The position numbers and the translations under genes are program-made. From a virus, in IMG/VR virus record IMGVR_UViG_3300020347_000012, positions 1 to 38,222 of that record: a stretch of 38,222 nt of DNA, one strand, 5' to 3'. Positions 25,301 through 34,200 of this stretch are shown here, in pieces. Numbering within the stretch: position 1 is the first letter of the stretch; each line of letters starts with the position of its first letter. The notes beneath the pieces were generated by a model. That model made no database searches. It was given only the letters and a program-made list of their open reading frames with translations, and was not told the DNA's origin.

Positions 25301-25801
25301 GATTTTTATAAACAAACTGCCTTTGGTCAAGGTTCGATAGGTGCTATTACAGATACTACAAATAAAATATCTTTTCAAGAAAATGATAAATATTTATTAG
25401 GTGAACGTTCTTGTGGTTGTTATTTATACCTAAGTCCTTTAGGATACGAAAATATTAGAGTTGAAGGAAACGATAAGATAAGTAAAAAAGAATTATCACT
25501 TGGGAGTTCAAATGCAATTGTTTTACAAGTTGTATATCAATATAGAATGACAGATTATTTTGGTGCTGGTAAATTAGGTATAGGTAAAATATCAGGAAAA
25601 GATGGTATTACTCAATTAGAATATAGAAAAATTTTAGGATTAGATTTATATTATGATGAAAGTAAATTTTCTTTTGATATCGAAATAACATCAAGATACA
25701 AATCTAATTCTATTAGTGCATCAGATGTTCCGAGTTCGACATTTCAAAATACTATAAATCAAACTACAAATAACGTAAATCAAATTACACCTAACATATA
25801 G
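22346..25801 (+). CDS. Large virion structural protein, 1151 aa
   Basis: A helical N-terminus (SSIVDNLIKLQRNNTEILTK) is followed by a beta-rich region. A long coiled coil lies at about residues 430-500 (LNKEKLSLKSELGDLDKAIS), then an element RERYFDADTGRYYWKEQDTE with VEIKIKSLSEAGYPANPIES, a fibronectin/Ig-like arrangement seen in baseplate or fibre proteins of large phages. A second short coiled coil is at about 718-745 (LLDYLKSLEDKISSLEAQIN). The C-terminal 300 residues are beta-rich and may form a receptor or sheath-contact domain; two adjacent cysteines occur in ERSCGCYLYLS (about 1020-1030). I do not recognise a named family. Confidence 0.65.
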   Translation: MSDVKNSLSSIVDNLIKLQRNNTEILTKLSAVVNSDADVVTLTLEDIANDNIKTVTIPSFGALKKDIERLDENITQISALNNKDASVQLPDGTFRTIVKSTLKKSADDIVKVQTPTGFKSKSNWFFESFLNPLLYVGLNFPTQLDPDTTKVKMQKFILNLDTEAKLNIFNLQIKNNPDLSYADFLDLINTNGILYTIDDDVLDLPPVEPRFYGNFSVLRVFESTENIVVDGVDTTKKTQKFQLDKITYNDKNSSTLETQQLKVGDSLLVNKNDKSTRYKVTGIDFETFTISVILAEGYDSVNIGADNLSFYPVEAISPEIRVGIGFNEYLSVFLKPINPDSNRPADNYSPGISFYSNELTIKDTDSVVKTLDTYYQEKVVDFGAVLFSMTQENIPPVSKAIVPNVPQAVVNDFKVVQINKHATDGQSNEDIKSLNKEKLSLKSELGDLDKAISTKRQQISTKNYKSDIERDSDNNQLQTLIEKRAATESLYNSVVSDILTKAEDKTTSTANAKYRVRGFWPLPENRIATDGSEQSVIQFKIQYRYLTKGGAANNLQEFDFSDADGNTQKGVYSNWVSMKSPLRERYFDADTGRYYWKEQDTENGEQVNINQLDIPIRPNETVEIKIKSLSEAGYPANPIESEFCNIISIEFPDDLGISKDILSIIDETNNEKVKVRLNEDLTERGVYTHINDQFVQNSITWKHQSANIASGFLSEERNVISLLDYLKSLEDKISSLEAQINKTVGILLIKVEDESGNQKIVQNNTTVPIFAGNYKDEVSSLDEPKGTIITKNYFIRIENDAATPIQLSAALKSNVSSLAFDNDGSKFEQASTQYSTLPSLGLSNPANEDITNPNHTAYNLPYQSAQVKGQFIYSRGSDITTTKDLFEAPNTILGNMHRFENNISTTTINNYKVNSNFFIWDGVQTTSGVVNGHEASTVTFDPNQVYVHCQHPDLFNTNTIVNDEWIDKNTSISRASNLNVFANPTDFYKQTAFGQGSIGAITDTTNKISFQENDKYLLGERSCGCYLYLSPLGYENIRVEGNDKISKKELSLGSSNAIVLQVVYQYRMTDYFGAGKLGIGKISGKDGITQLEYRKILGLDLYYDESKFSFDIEITSRYKSNSISASDVPSSTFQNTINQTTNNVNQITPNI

Positions 25802-25828
25802 GTAGTAACTAATATACGAAAATAAATT

Positions 25829-25850
25829 AAAATAAACAACTTTATTTTTT
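25829..25850 (+). terminator. Possible weak A/T-only hairpin terminator
   Basis: AAAATAAA (25829-25836) pairs with TTTATTTT (25841-25848) around CAAC and is followed by TT. All pairs are A-T, so the stem is unstable, and chance is likely in this DNA. It lies between the 1151-aa gene and the oxygenase gene. Confidence 0.25.
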
Positions 25851-25883
25851 ACTTTAATATACATATATTAACTCAATTTATTA

Positions 25884-26480
25884 ATGAAAAAAACTGTAAC
25901 TAATCACGGCAACTTTATATTGAGTGCTGAACTAGTATCAAAAAAAGATTGCAAAGATATAATTAAATTTATAGATACGTACGAAAAGGAACATAGTACA
26001 ATAAGAAATTATTCGGAAAAAAATAGAAATACAAAATCTAAAGAAATAATACTTTCAAGGGTAATGAATTTACCTAAAGCAAAGGAAATTGATGATATCA
26101 TATTTAAAAGAGTAGGTGAAGCCATAAAGAAATTTATAGTACAAAATGTTCCTAATTTCGAAGATTTAACTAATAACCTAGCTGATACTGGTTATCAATT
26201 AAGAAAAATAGTTGGACCTACTTTAGAACATCAAGATGGAATAGAGGTAGATGTTTTTAAACATAGTTATCAATATAGAGTAGGAACAATTATAATTTCA
26301 CTTAAAGATACTGGTGATGAAATAGTATTTCCACATCTAGACGTAACCGTTCCTTTGAAACAAGGGACTATTCTTTTCTTTCCACCTTATTGGACCCACG
26401 TACATTATAGTAATTGGGCTGAACAGGAAGGATATAGGATTCAAACTTGGCTTACAAATAAAAAATCTTTACGAAAATGA
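25884..26480 (+). CDS. 2-oxoglutarate/Fe(II)-dependent oxygenase (prolyl-hydroxylase-like)
   Basis: The 198-aa protein has the double-stranded beta-helix signature of this superfamily. The Fe-binding HxD is H116-Q-D118 in LEHQDG, the distal His is in YWTHVHYS (H172 or H174), and the 2OG-binding Arg is R185 in GYRIQTWL. The strand KQGTILFFPPYWTHVH matches the 'G..l.FP....H.v' segment of prolyl-4-hydroxylase-like enzymes, which are common in marine phages. The enzyme hydroxylates a peptide or small molecule using O2 and 2OG. It is followed by its own terminator and lies among fibre and baseplate genes, two genes before a collagen-like fibre. A virion-protein substrate is therefore an attractive inference; nucleotide or host targets are not excluded. 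Confidence 0.82.
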   Translation: MKKTVTNHGNFILSAELVSKKDCKDIIKFIDTYEKEHSTIRNYSEKNRNTKSKEIILSRVMNLPKAKEIDDIIFKRVGEAIKKFIVQNVPNFEDLTNNLADTGYQLRKIVGPTLEHQDGIEVDVFKHSYQYRVGTIIISLKDTGDEIVFPHLDVTVPLKQGTILFFPPYWTHVHYSNWAEQEGYRIQTWLTNKKSLRK

Positions 26481-26484
26481 TTAC

Positions 26485-26511
26485 AAAACCTACTATTTTA
26501 GTAGGTTTTTT
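26485..26511 (+). terminator. Rho-independent terminator, copy 2 of repeated stem
   Basis: AAAACCTACTA (26485-26495) pairs with TAGTAGGTTTT (26499-26509) around a TTT loop and is followed by more T. The stem is identical to that at 20155-20180. It ends the oxygenase transcript. Confidence 0.82.
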
Positions 26512-26515
26512 GTTT

Positions 26516-26524
26516 GATTAAATA
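26516..26524 (+). promoter_or_regulatory. GATTAAATA late-promoter-like motif before the 1555-aa gene
   Basis: TTTGATTAAATA follows the terminator T run and ends 20 nt before the ATG of the 1555-aa gene. Confidence 0.58.
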
Positions 26525-26544
26525 TTGAAAATAGTTATATCGGA

Positions 26545-29500
26545 ATGGCGAAGGTATTTACAAACAAAACATCATATTCTTTATTAAAAACTAATCCTAA
26601 ACTTACAGGAAATATCAAAATGGTAGTTGATAGTAAAGGAGATATTTTTATTGAAACTATTGATGCTAGTCCAGAACTTACAAGAAACAAATACAAAAAG
26701 GTTAAATTAGACTTAGAAAATAGTTGGTCTAGTTCAATTTATAATTTTTTCAATAAAGGTTCTATACCTAAAACACTTTTATATGCATTAAAAGATGTTG
26801 AAGATTTCTATTCTATAAAAACAGATTTTAGTAAACAATACTATACTGATTATCAACAAGGAATAAAACCAAAGATTTCTAAATTATATGATGAACAAAT
26901 TTCTTATTTTGCACCGATATGGTTAGAACCGAATGACATTCCTGAACATTTTGCAATTTTCAAGATACCCGAACCAGTTTCAGTTTCTACGAAAAACGAA
27001 GAAAATTCTTTCAATGCTGATATTGAAAAACAAATTTACGATGCTAACTATTTTGATACTTTTTCAGGAGCAACTGCTAGTGATTATTTTTTCAATACTG
27101 TACTTTCTAAGGCAAAATTACATAAAGTTTTTGACTTAGGAGCTGATTCTACACTAGGTAAGTATTTAAGAAATCATATAAATGATGTAGAAATGCCAGA
27201 AAGTTCTTTGACTATTGATTGGAATATAAATTCTAATAGTACAGTCAACGGTATTTCATTAGAAAAAAGTGGGTTTACAAAAGAAGCAATGGATATGTTT
27301 AGTGAAGCATTTCCGGTAGATAGAACAGTAACTGAATTTGATAATTATATTACAAATCAATTTCAAAATAAAGGAGTTGTACACCCTAATATCATAAATT
27401 TAGAATTTTTATTTGATGATGAAGAAGATGCTGATTTTACGGTCAATAGATATTTCGGAATATATTTCAATAAAAATGATATATCTAAGTTCAATTTAGA
27501 TAGTAAAGCATTTTATGATAAAAAATACGATAATATAAAACAAAACAAGGATATTGAATCTGTTTCTTCCGTAGATGTTCTTTCCGATTCTAATATTGTA
27601 TTAGAAAATAAAGATGGAATAAAATTATTTGTAGATTACGGAACAGAATATAATGTACCTAGTTCTGATATAAAAGGAAGTAACTTTTTACCTTATGTTT
27701 ATTCAACAGATAGAAAATTTTACGATTTAGAAAATAATTTAGATTGGCAAAGTAATGAATTAATTCTAAAAGATACTATTATAAACACAAGAGATTTCAA
27801 AGGGTTTACAAAAGATAGTGTAGGTATAATTCCTTCGACCAAAACAAATAAGTCAGGTAGGTCTTATTTCGAATTTAAAATTACAGGAACTACAAATTCA
27901 TTTGAATTAAGAATAAAAGATGTAGATGAATATAAAACTGATTTTAATCTCAATCAAGTTTTTGTAGGAAATACGGGACTTACAAGAGGAACTTTTGATG
28001 GAAACCAATTTTCTTTACAAGGAACACCGGATGAAGTTGCAAATGCAATAGTTTCTGCAATAAATTCATATTCGCAAATAGATGAAGACTTCAATATTAA
28101 TGCAATTGCTAAATTTGATAAAGTTGTTGTATTTACCAGAGGTATTAATGAATATTGGAACAAATACAAATACTTAATTTATAGTGATGATATTAATTTT
28201 CCTAATACAATTGATGTTCCTTATAAAACTTTTGATAATCTTGTAGATTTCAATACAAAAAGAGGAACAGGGTTTTCATTTTTAGATTATAATTCAGTTG
28301 TTGCTGGTGCAACATCTATGTTTATTAGTTCAGATTTTAGTATATTAGAAAGTAATTTAACGAATGGAAATAATGAAAGTAAAAATAAGATAAGAATTCC
28401 TATTGAATTTACTAGTTATTTTAATACATCTTTATTTCTAAAAACACAAACTTGGTATTCTAAAATTGTTTCGATTGATGCATATTTAGATGAACCCGTT
28501 TATGAAAATGGTAGAATCGTAGATTTTACAAATTTCGATAGTTATAAAACTATAAATTGTACAGGAGATGTTTGGGTATCACCGGGTGCTTATTCTGAAT
28601 TATATGAAATAGAAACTAACAAAGTTGGATTGATGTCTATGTATCCAATTAAACAATTTGATTATGACCAATTTAGAAGTGAATACGGAAAGGATGGTGA
28701 TGGTTATATTGAAAAATTAGATAAACAATATTGGCAAAAAGGTGGAACAAGTACGAATACTTCAGGAAATCCAATCTATCCAGATGCAAATAATATTCAA
28801 TTTTCAATAAAAAATTTTAGAGACACAGGATTTAAAAGACTAACAGGAAAAATAGATGAAGTAACTGGTGACATTCCGACTATTACTAATGAATATGATA
28901 GACTTTCGGAAAATGGGTTACCGGAATTATCCATAAAGGGTAGAATTATACCTTATATCAATAAGTGGGTTTATGATGACGATGGGAAAGATGTTAGAGA
29001 AAATAATTATAGAATGACTAGTAATAGTGCATTTAGTTATGATAATTTTTCTCCTTCATCCAAAAATGTTTTACCTGATTTTAGATTCTTTACACACGAA
29101 TGGTACTATCTACAAAAATATCCATATTACTTAACTACAAAAGAAAAAATTGAATCATTTTCATATTTTGAAAATGCAATAGAAAAGGGTAGTTATGCAA
29201 TAGGTGCTACAAATAATTTAGGAGTAAAAGATATAACAGAAGATAAATTTTTAGAATACTTTACGGAATATAAAGTAGGAAATTACTATTTTCCAGCAAA
29301 AAGAAAATATTCTATAATAAGTGGAGGTAACGAAGATTCTTTTGGGGAAACTTTTTTTAGAGGAACTAAAATAAAATTCAAAAGAAGGGTTGAAAGTGAT
29401 ACACCACTAAATTCTAATATAGAAAACATAGGAGTTTTTAAAAGTGATGAATTCAACGGATATAAATTTAGTGCTATCTTAACTAACAATACCGATAATG

Positions 29501-31212
29501 CATTGAATTATTCTATAATTGAAAACAAGAAATATAAAACTATAACTATGATTATAGAAGCTCAGTTGCAAGATTATTACTTGAACTATGATAATTCAGG
29601 AGCAACCGGAGCAACGGCTTTACATTTAGATAGAAGTTCATTATATGTTTTAGAAGATAAATTTGATAGTACAGGAAATTATGATGATGTTGAATTAAGT
29701 GGTTCAATATCTCCGTTTATAGAAGATGGAAGTATTAATATTGCTAATTTTACAAATGATGGTACTTTTTATACAATAAATGGTACTCAAAATACTGCAA
29801 ATAATTCTATACCTAATTTCATAAATCAAATTGTACCGACTACAAACGGTAAATACGAAAAAATATTAATAGTAGTTCCTGGAGGAACATTAGAAATAGA
29901 TGAAATAGGTTCTGTAACTAAAAATACAATAAAAGCTAAAGAATTTAATTTTATAACAGGAACGGGTTCTACACCGATACCAAATATACATGATTCTACT
30001 TTACCTTTTCCAAATCAATGTTTGGATAAAATACCTATATATCAAAAAGGTGGGTATAATGCATATAAAGGTTTAATAAATGATATAAGTTTTGCAACTA
30101 TATTTGACAAGGTTAATTCAGGAAGTCCTGATATTAATTATATTACGGTAGATGAAGTAGGTGGAACGGCAATAGGTGCTACAAATACATTCCTAATAGA
30201 ATTCGAAGATTATTCTACGAATGTAAAAGCTGATTACATAACCACTGAACCGATTATATTTAACGGGTTAGCAAATACTAATTTTGAACCAATAGGTTCT
30301 AAAACAATAGGTTTGAATAGTACTTATTTTTCAACTATGTTTAGATTCAATGGAAACTACAATCCAAAGGTTAATGATGTAATATACTTTAGTGAAGATT
30401 TTGATACAAAATTTACAGATGCAATAAGAAAACAATTAAGGTTTACTAATACAAATTTCTTTAGTACTTATCCAGGTTTTGGATTGTATAAACAATTATA
30501 CATAAATAAAATTAACGAACAAAACCCTTTAACTATATTAGATTTAAACAAAGAAAGTGCGTTAAGACCGGAGTTTTGGAAAGTAGGAGAAATTTCTATT
30601 GATAAACAAGATTCTTATATTTTTAGAAGTTGTTGGGACCATAATTTTCATAAAAGATACGAAAGTAAAACCGATTTTACAAGTTTTCCGGGATATATTG
30701 AACCTAAAGAAGTAGGAAGTTTTTTAGCATCTACAATTATGAATATACCTGATGATGTAAAAATTGAAAAGTACGGTTCTTCAAATATTGTTATTGATAC
30801 AAATTCTAACAATGTTATTTCAGGTCAAATAAAAAATACACAAGAATTGATTGATAAAATTAATCCAAGTTTAAAACCATTATTTGATAAGTATGTAAAT
30901 AGTTCTTATAACTTTCAAAAACTAGATACCTTAGATGATGATATCGAAAGATACATAAAAACAAATATTTTACCTAGATATTTTTCAAGGGAAATATATG
31001 CCTATGTAAAGTATAGTTCTAAATTATCAAATGAACCAGTTTTAGAAACAAGTAAAACCGAACAAGAATTAATATTAGATGGATTTATTAGATTGGAAAA
31101 CATAAGTTTTGTTCAACAAAAATTTAATGATTTTGATTTCAACTTTACTTATAATAAACCAAGTGATAAAAATGTAACTCTCGCTTTCATTACTAAAGTA
31201 ACTACGGTTTAG
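26545..31212 (+). CDS. Very large virion structural protein, 1555 aa
   Basis: This is the largest gene in the window. The N-terminal 150 residues (LLKTNPKLTGNIKMVVDSKG, YFAPIWLEPNDIPEHFAIF) are of a type that I recall from structural modules of large Bacteroidota phages, but no function is established to my knowledge. The rest is beta-rich and Asn/Asp/Ser-rich with no transmembrane segment and no enzymatic motif. Several Gly-Ala-Thr turns (SGATGATALH, about residues 1020-1030) are typical of fibre-like proteins. The size and its place between the oxygenase and the collagen-containing fibre suggest a peripheral baseplate or long-fibre scaffold component. Confidence 0.65.
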   Translation: MAKVFTNKTSYSLLKTNPKLTGNIKMVVDSKGDIFIETIDASPELTRNKYKKVKLDLENSWSSSIYNFFNKGSIPKTLLYALKDVEDFYSIKTDFSKQYYTDYQQGIKPKISKLYDEQISYFAPIWLEPNDIPEHFAIFKIPEPVSVSTKNEENSFNADIEKQIYDANYFDTFSGATASDYFFNTVLSKAKLHKVFDLGADSTLGKYLRNHINDVEMPESSLTIDWNINSNSTVNGISLEKSGFTKEAMDMFSEAFPVDRTVTEFDNYITNQFQNKGVVHPNIINLEFLFDDEEDADFTVNRYFGIYFNKNDISKFNLDSKAFYDKKYDNIKQNKDIESVSSVDVLSDSNIVLENKDGIKLFVDYGTEYNVPSSDIKGSNFLPYVYSTDRKFYDLENNLDWQSNELILKDTIINTRDFKGFTKDSVGIIPSTKTNKSGRSYFEFKITGTTNSFELRIKDVDEYKTDFNLNQVFVGNTGLTRGTFDGNQFSLQGTPDEVANAIVSAINSYSQIDEDFNINAIAKFDKVVVFTRGINEYWNKYKYLIYSDDINFPNTIDVPYKTFDNLVDFNTKRGTGFSFLDYNSVVAGATSMFISSDFSILESNLTNGNNESKNKIRIPIEFTSYFNTSLFLKTQTWYSKIVSIDAYLDEPVYENGRIVDFTNFDSYKTINCTGDVWVSPGAYSELYEIETNKVGLMSMYPIKQFDYDQFRSEYGKDGDGYIEKLDKQYWQKGGTSTNTSGNPIYPDANNIQFSIKNFRDTGFKRLTGKIDEVTGDIPTITNEYDRLSENGLPELSIKGRIIPYINKWVYDDDGKDVRENNYRMTSNSAFSYDNFSPSSKNVLPDFRFFTHEWYYLQKYPYYLTTKEKIESFSYFENAIEKGSYAIGATNNLGVKDITEDKFLEYFTEYKVGNYYFPAKRKYSIISGGNEDSFGETFFRGTKIKFKRRVESDTPLNSNIENIGVFKSDEFNGYKFSAILTNNTDNALNYSIIENKKYKTITMIIEAQLQDYYLNYDNSGATGATALHLDRSSLYVLEDKFDSTGNYDDVELSGSISPFIEDGSINIANFTNDGTFYTINGTQNTANNSIPNFINQIVPTTNGKYEKILIVVPGGTLEIDEIGSVTKNTIKAKEFNFITGTGSTPIPNIHDSTLPFPNQCLDKIPIYQKGGYNAYKGLINDISFATIFDKVNSGSPDINYITVDEVGGTAIGATNTFLIEFEDYSTNVKADYITTEPIIFNGLANTNFEPIGSKTIGLNSTYFSTMFRFNGNYNPKVNDVIYFSEDFDTKFTDAIRKQLRFTNTNFFSTYPGFGLYKQLYINKINEQNPLTILDLNKESALRPEFWKVGEISIDKQDSYIFRSCWDHNFHKRYESKTDFTSFPGYIEPKEVGSFLASTIMNIPDDVKIEKYGSSNIVIDTNSNNVISGQIKNTQELIDKINPSLKPLFDKYVNSSYNFQKLDTLDDDIERYIKTNILPRYFSREIYAYVKYSSKLSNEPVLETSKTEQELILDGFIRLENISFVQQKFNDFDFNFTYNKPSDKNVTLAFITKVTTV

Positions 31213-31217
31213 TTATT

Positions 31218-31226
31218 GATTAAATA
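31218..31226 (+). promoter_or_regulatory. GATTAAATA late-promoter-like motif before the fibre gene
   Basis: TTGATTAAATA begins five bases after the stop of the 1555-aa gene and ends 43 nt before the ATG of the fibre gene, a longer leader than at the other copies. Confidence 0.52.
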
Positions 31227-31269
31227 TTCTAAGTTCGGATATTATATCCTTTAAAATAAAGTTGATTGC

Positions 31270-34200
31270 ATGGCAAATATACACATAAAAGAATTATTCG
31301 GTTCTGATAACATCACAGATTTAACAGAAAAAGTTAATTTTAATTTTGACCAATTAATATTGGCCGGAGGTGGACCCGAAGGTCCGATTGGACCAACGGG
31401 AAATAATGGAGTTTCTGGACCTGAAGGAGTAAGAGGTTCGCAATGGGTAGCCGGAAGTGGGGCAACTACGATTAATTTACCAACAGACGGAGTTTATAGA
31501 AAAAATGACTTTTTATTGAATGATGGTGGTAGTTTTGTCGGTGGTGCAACTGGTCAAGTATGGTACTACGGAGCAACCCAATGGTTTGATACCGGAATTA
31601 ACTTAATAGGACCACAAGGACCACAAGGTGATGTTGGTGATGGTTCTATTAATATATTAGGTGGATATTTACAACAAGTAACAAATATAGATTCACCATT
31701 TAATGCATTTGTACCTAATTTTGGTTCTACAAATCCAACACCTACCGGTGACACTTATACACTTGGTACATATTTATCACAAACGTTTTCTAAAGACAAA
31801 GATGACTATTCTACTAATGGAAATTTTATAAACGCTGGATTAGATTTTATAGGAATAGGAAGGGGAAATAATTCACTTGTTTTAGGTAGATATGCAACAC
31901 TTTTTCAATCAGGTTCTGCTGGAGCAACATATTCACCACCTGGAAGTAATAAAGTAATGAAGAATTTTCCTCAACTAGAGGCTGATGTTCCTATGCTTTT
32001 AATTTCTCAAAATGATTACAAAAATCCTTCAACTGGTTCCCCAACTTATTCTAATGGAATTTCAATAGGTTTAACAAAAACACATCCAGATGCTTCTTAT
32101 GGTTCTGGAGACCCATATAGTGGTCAAGAAATGGATTATTTTAAAAATGCAAACATAAGTATAGAAAATAAATATCACGATTTAAAAATTAGTTCATCTA
32201 ATTTACTTTCTCTACAATCTGTTTCTGGTGCTGGTGGATTTTTTAGATTAGGTTCATCTACGGTTAGAACCGGTTATAATAGTGTTGATTTTCGTTCTAC
32301 TAAATTACAAACGGTTGCATATACTAATTTCAAAATTAGTGATAGTTTTTTTATAGATTTATCGGATTCTACTGGAAGTGTTAGTACTAATGAATTAATA
32401 CATAATGCCCAATCTACTTTCTTTCAAAATTCTAAATTTTACGTATCGGATGCGTCTACTACCGATAACGATACTCGACAAGAAACTGCAAAAACTTTTA
32501 TCGGAACAAGAAATGATACTAGTGGAAAAATAGGTGCTAACGAATTAGTGTTTTTTAATGGTGATTCGCTTACAACCGATGCTGATGATAAAACCATTTC
32601 CAAAACACTTGACCCAACTACATCTGGGTCTACACCTTCCGATTTTAATACACGTTCTATATTCGATTCAGATAATAAAAATTTTGTATTTAGAATCGGT
32701 CAAACTACTGTACAACCGGGATATATGGAAGGTGGTACTACTGGTGAACCTATTTTAAAAAGTGGATATAGTAATAAAATAAATATAACTTATCAAGGTC
32801 AAGGATATGATACGCCTTTTATACAATATTCTGGTATAGATATATTTAACACATATAACAATTCTATAAATAGTGGCACATATGACCATTATTCTCCATA
32901 TGCGACTATTCCTAATAATTCTACTTTATCACAAGCATTAGGTTACGATATAAGAGAACCGTTGCAATGGAATAATACTAATAATAAAGAAGGTTCAATA
33001 TCAATGACTAGAATGGGTATTTATCCAGGATTTTTTAGAAAAGATAAATCAAGTAATACCTATATCGGTGATTCTAATGCAAGACAAAAGAAATTCTTTG
33101 ATGTTGCGCATAGAATGATGCCAACTGGTTCATTGGATGTTTTCGGAACAGTAAGAATAAGAGAACAAGAAACAACAGATAATGGTGCAAAAGATGGATG
33201 GATTGCTGTAAACAAAAAAGATGGTATTATAGGATTCCAAGAACCATCACAAGCAAGTTCAACACCTACATTTTCTATTATTATGTTTCCAGAAATGGCA
33301 TCAAATAAATTTAGTTTCTATATAGAATCAAGTAAACAATTTGGAGCATCTTCTGCACAAGTTGGAGACGGAAAAGCATATAACTATGTACCACCAATAG
33401 GAGGTACATCAAGACCACCTTTTGCAGCATTTCCAGGAAAAGGTTCTGATGAATTAAAAGATTACTATATTTGTAATGGTGCTGTACTTGCCGATTCTAG
33501 AGATTGTATTGCAACAGGACCATTTTCAAAGATGAAAGGAATGAATGTTTCTGCTGATAATGGAAATAGTAAAGTTCAAAATGGAACATTGGTATCATCA
33601 GGAACACCTAGTGATTATGATTATGAACCTAATCCAGATTTTATAGGAATTAATGGTGCAACGCATGGTTCGTCTCCACAAATACCAGCAAGTGCTGGAA
33701 ACTGGACTGATTATGTATGTGATTTTTTTAATGGTATGGGTTCTATGAGCAATTCATTAGGTTCTTGGGGTTGTAGTGTTTTAGCTGGTGAACTTGCGGA
33801 TTCAAAATTTAGAATTATTTTACCTAATTATTTTGGTAGAGTTGCAAAAATGCAATTCCCAGATTCTGATTTGATGGTAAGGGCAATTTCGGGTCATAAA
33901 TTAGATAAAAATCAACATTTACAAGGTGCATATACTGCTTCTGGTTATCCAAATGGAGAAGAAAGAGATAGTGGATATATTTATCATAAAGCAAATGGAA
34001 AATATAATGCTTCTTGGATGATGAAAGGAATGTTTGATTCGGCTGGATTTCCTTATCTAAGTGGTTCACAAACCCCTAAGATGGCAATGCCTAAACATAG
34101 ACACAAATCTGGTGCTTTGATTACTGATTCACATGTTCAAGGAGACCATAATCACTCAGTATCTATTGATACTAATGATGATTCTAATGGAGGTTCTAAT

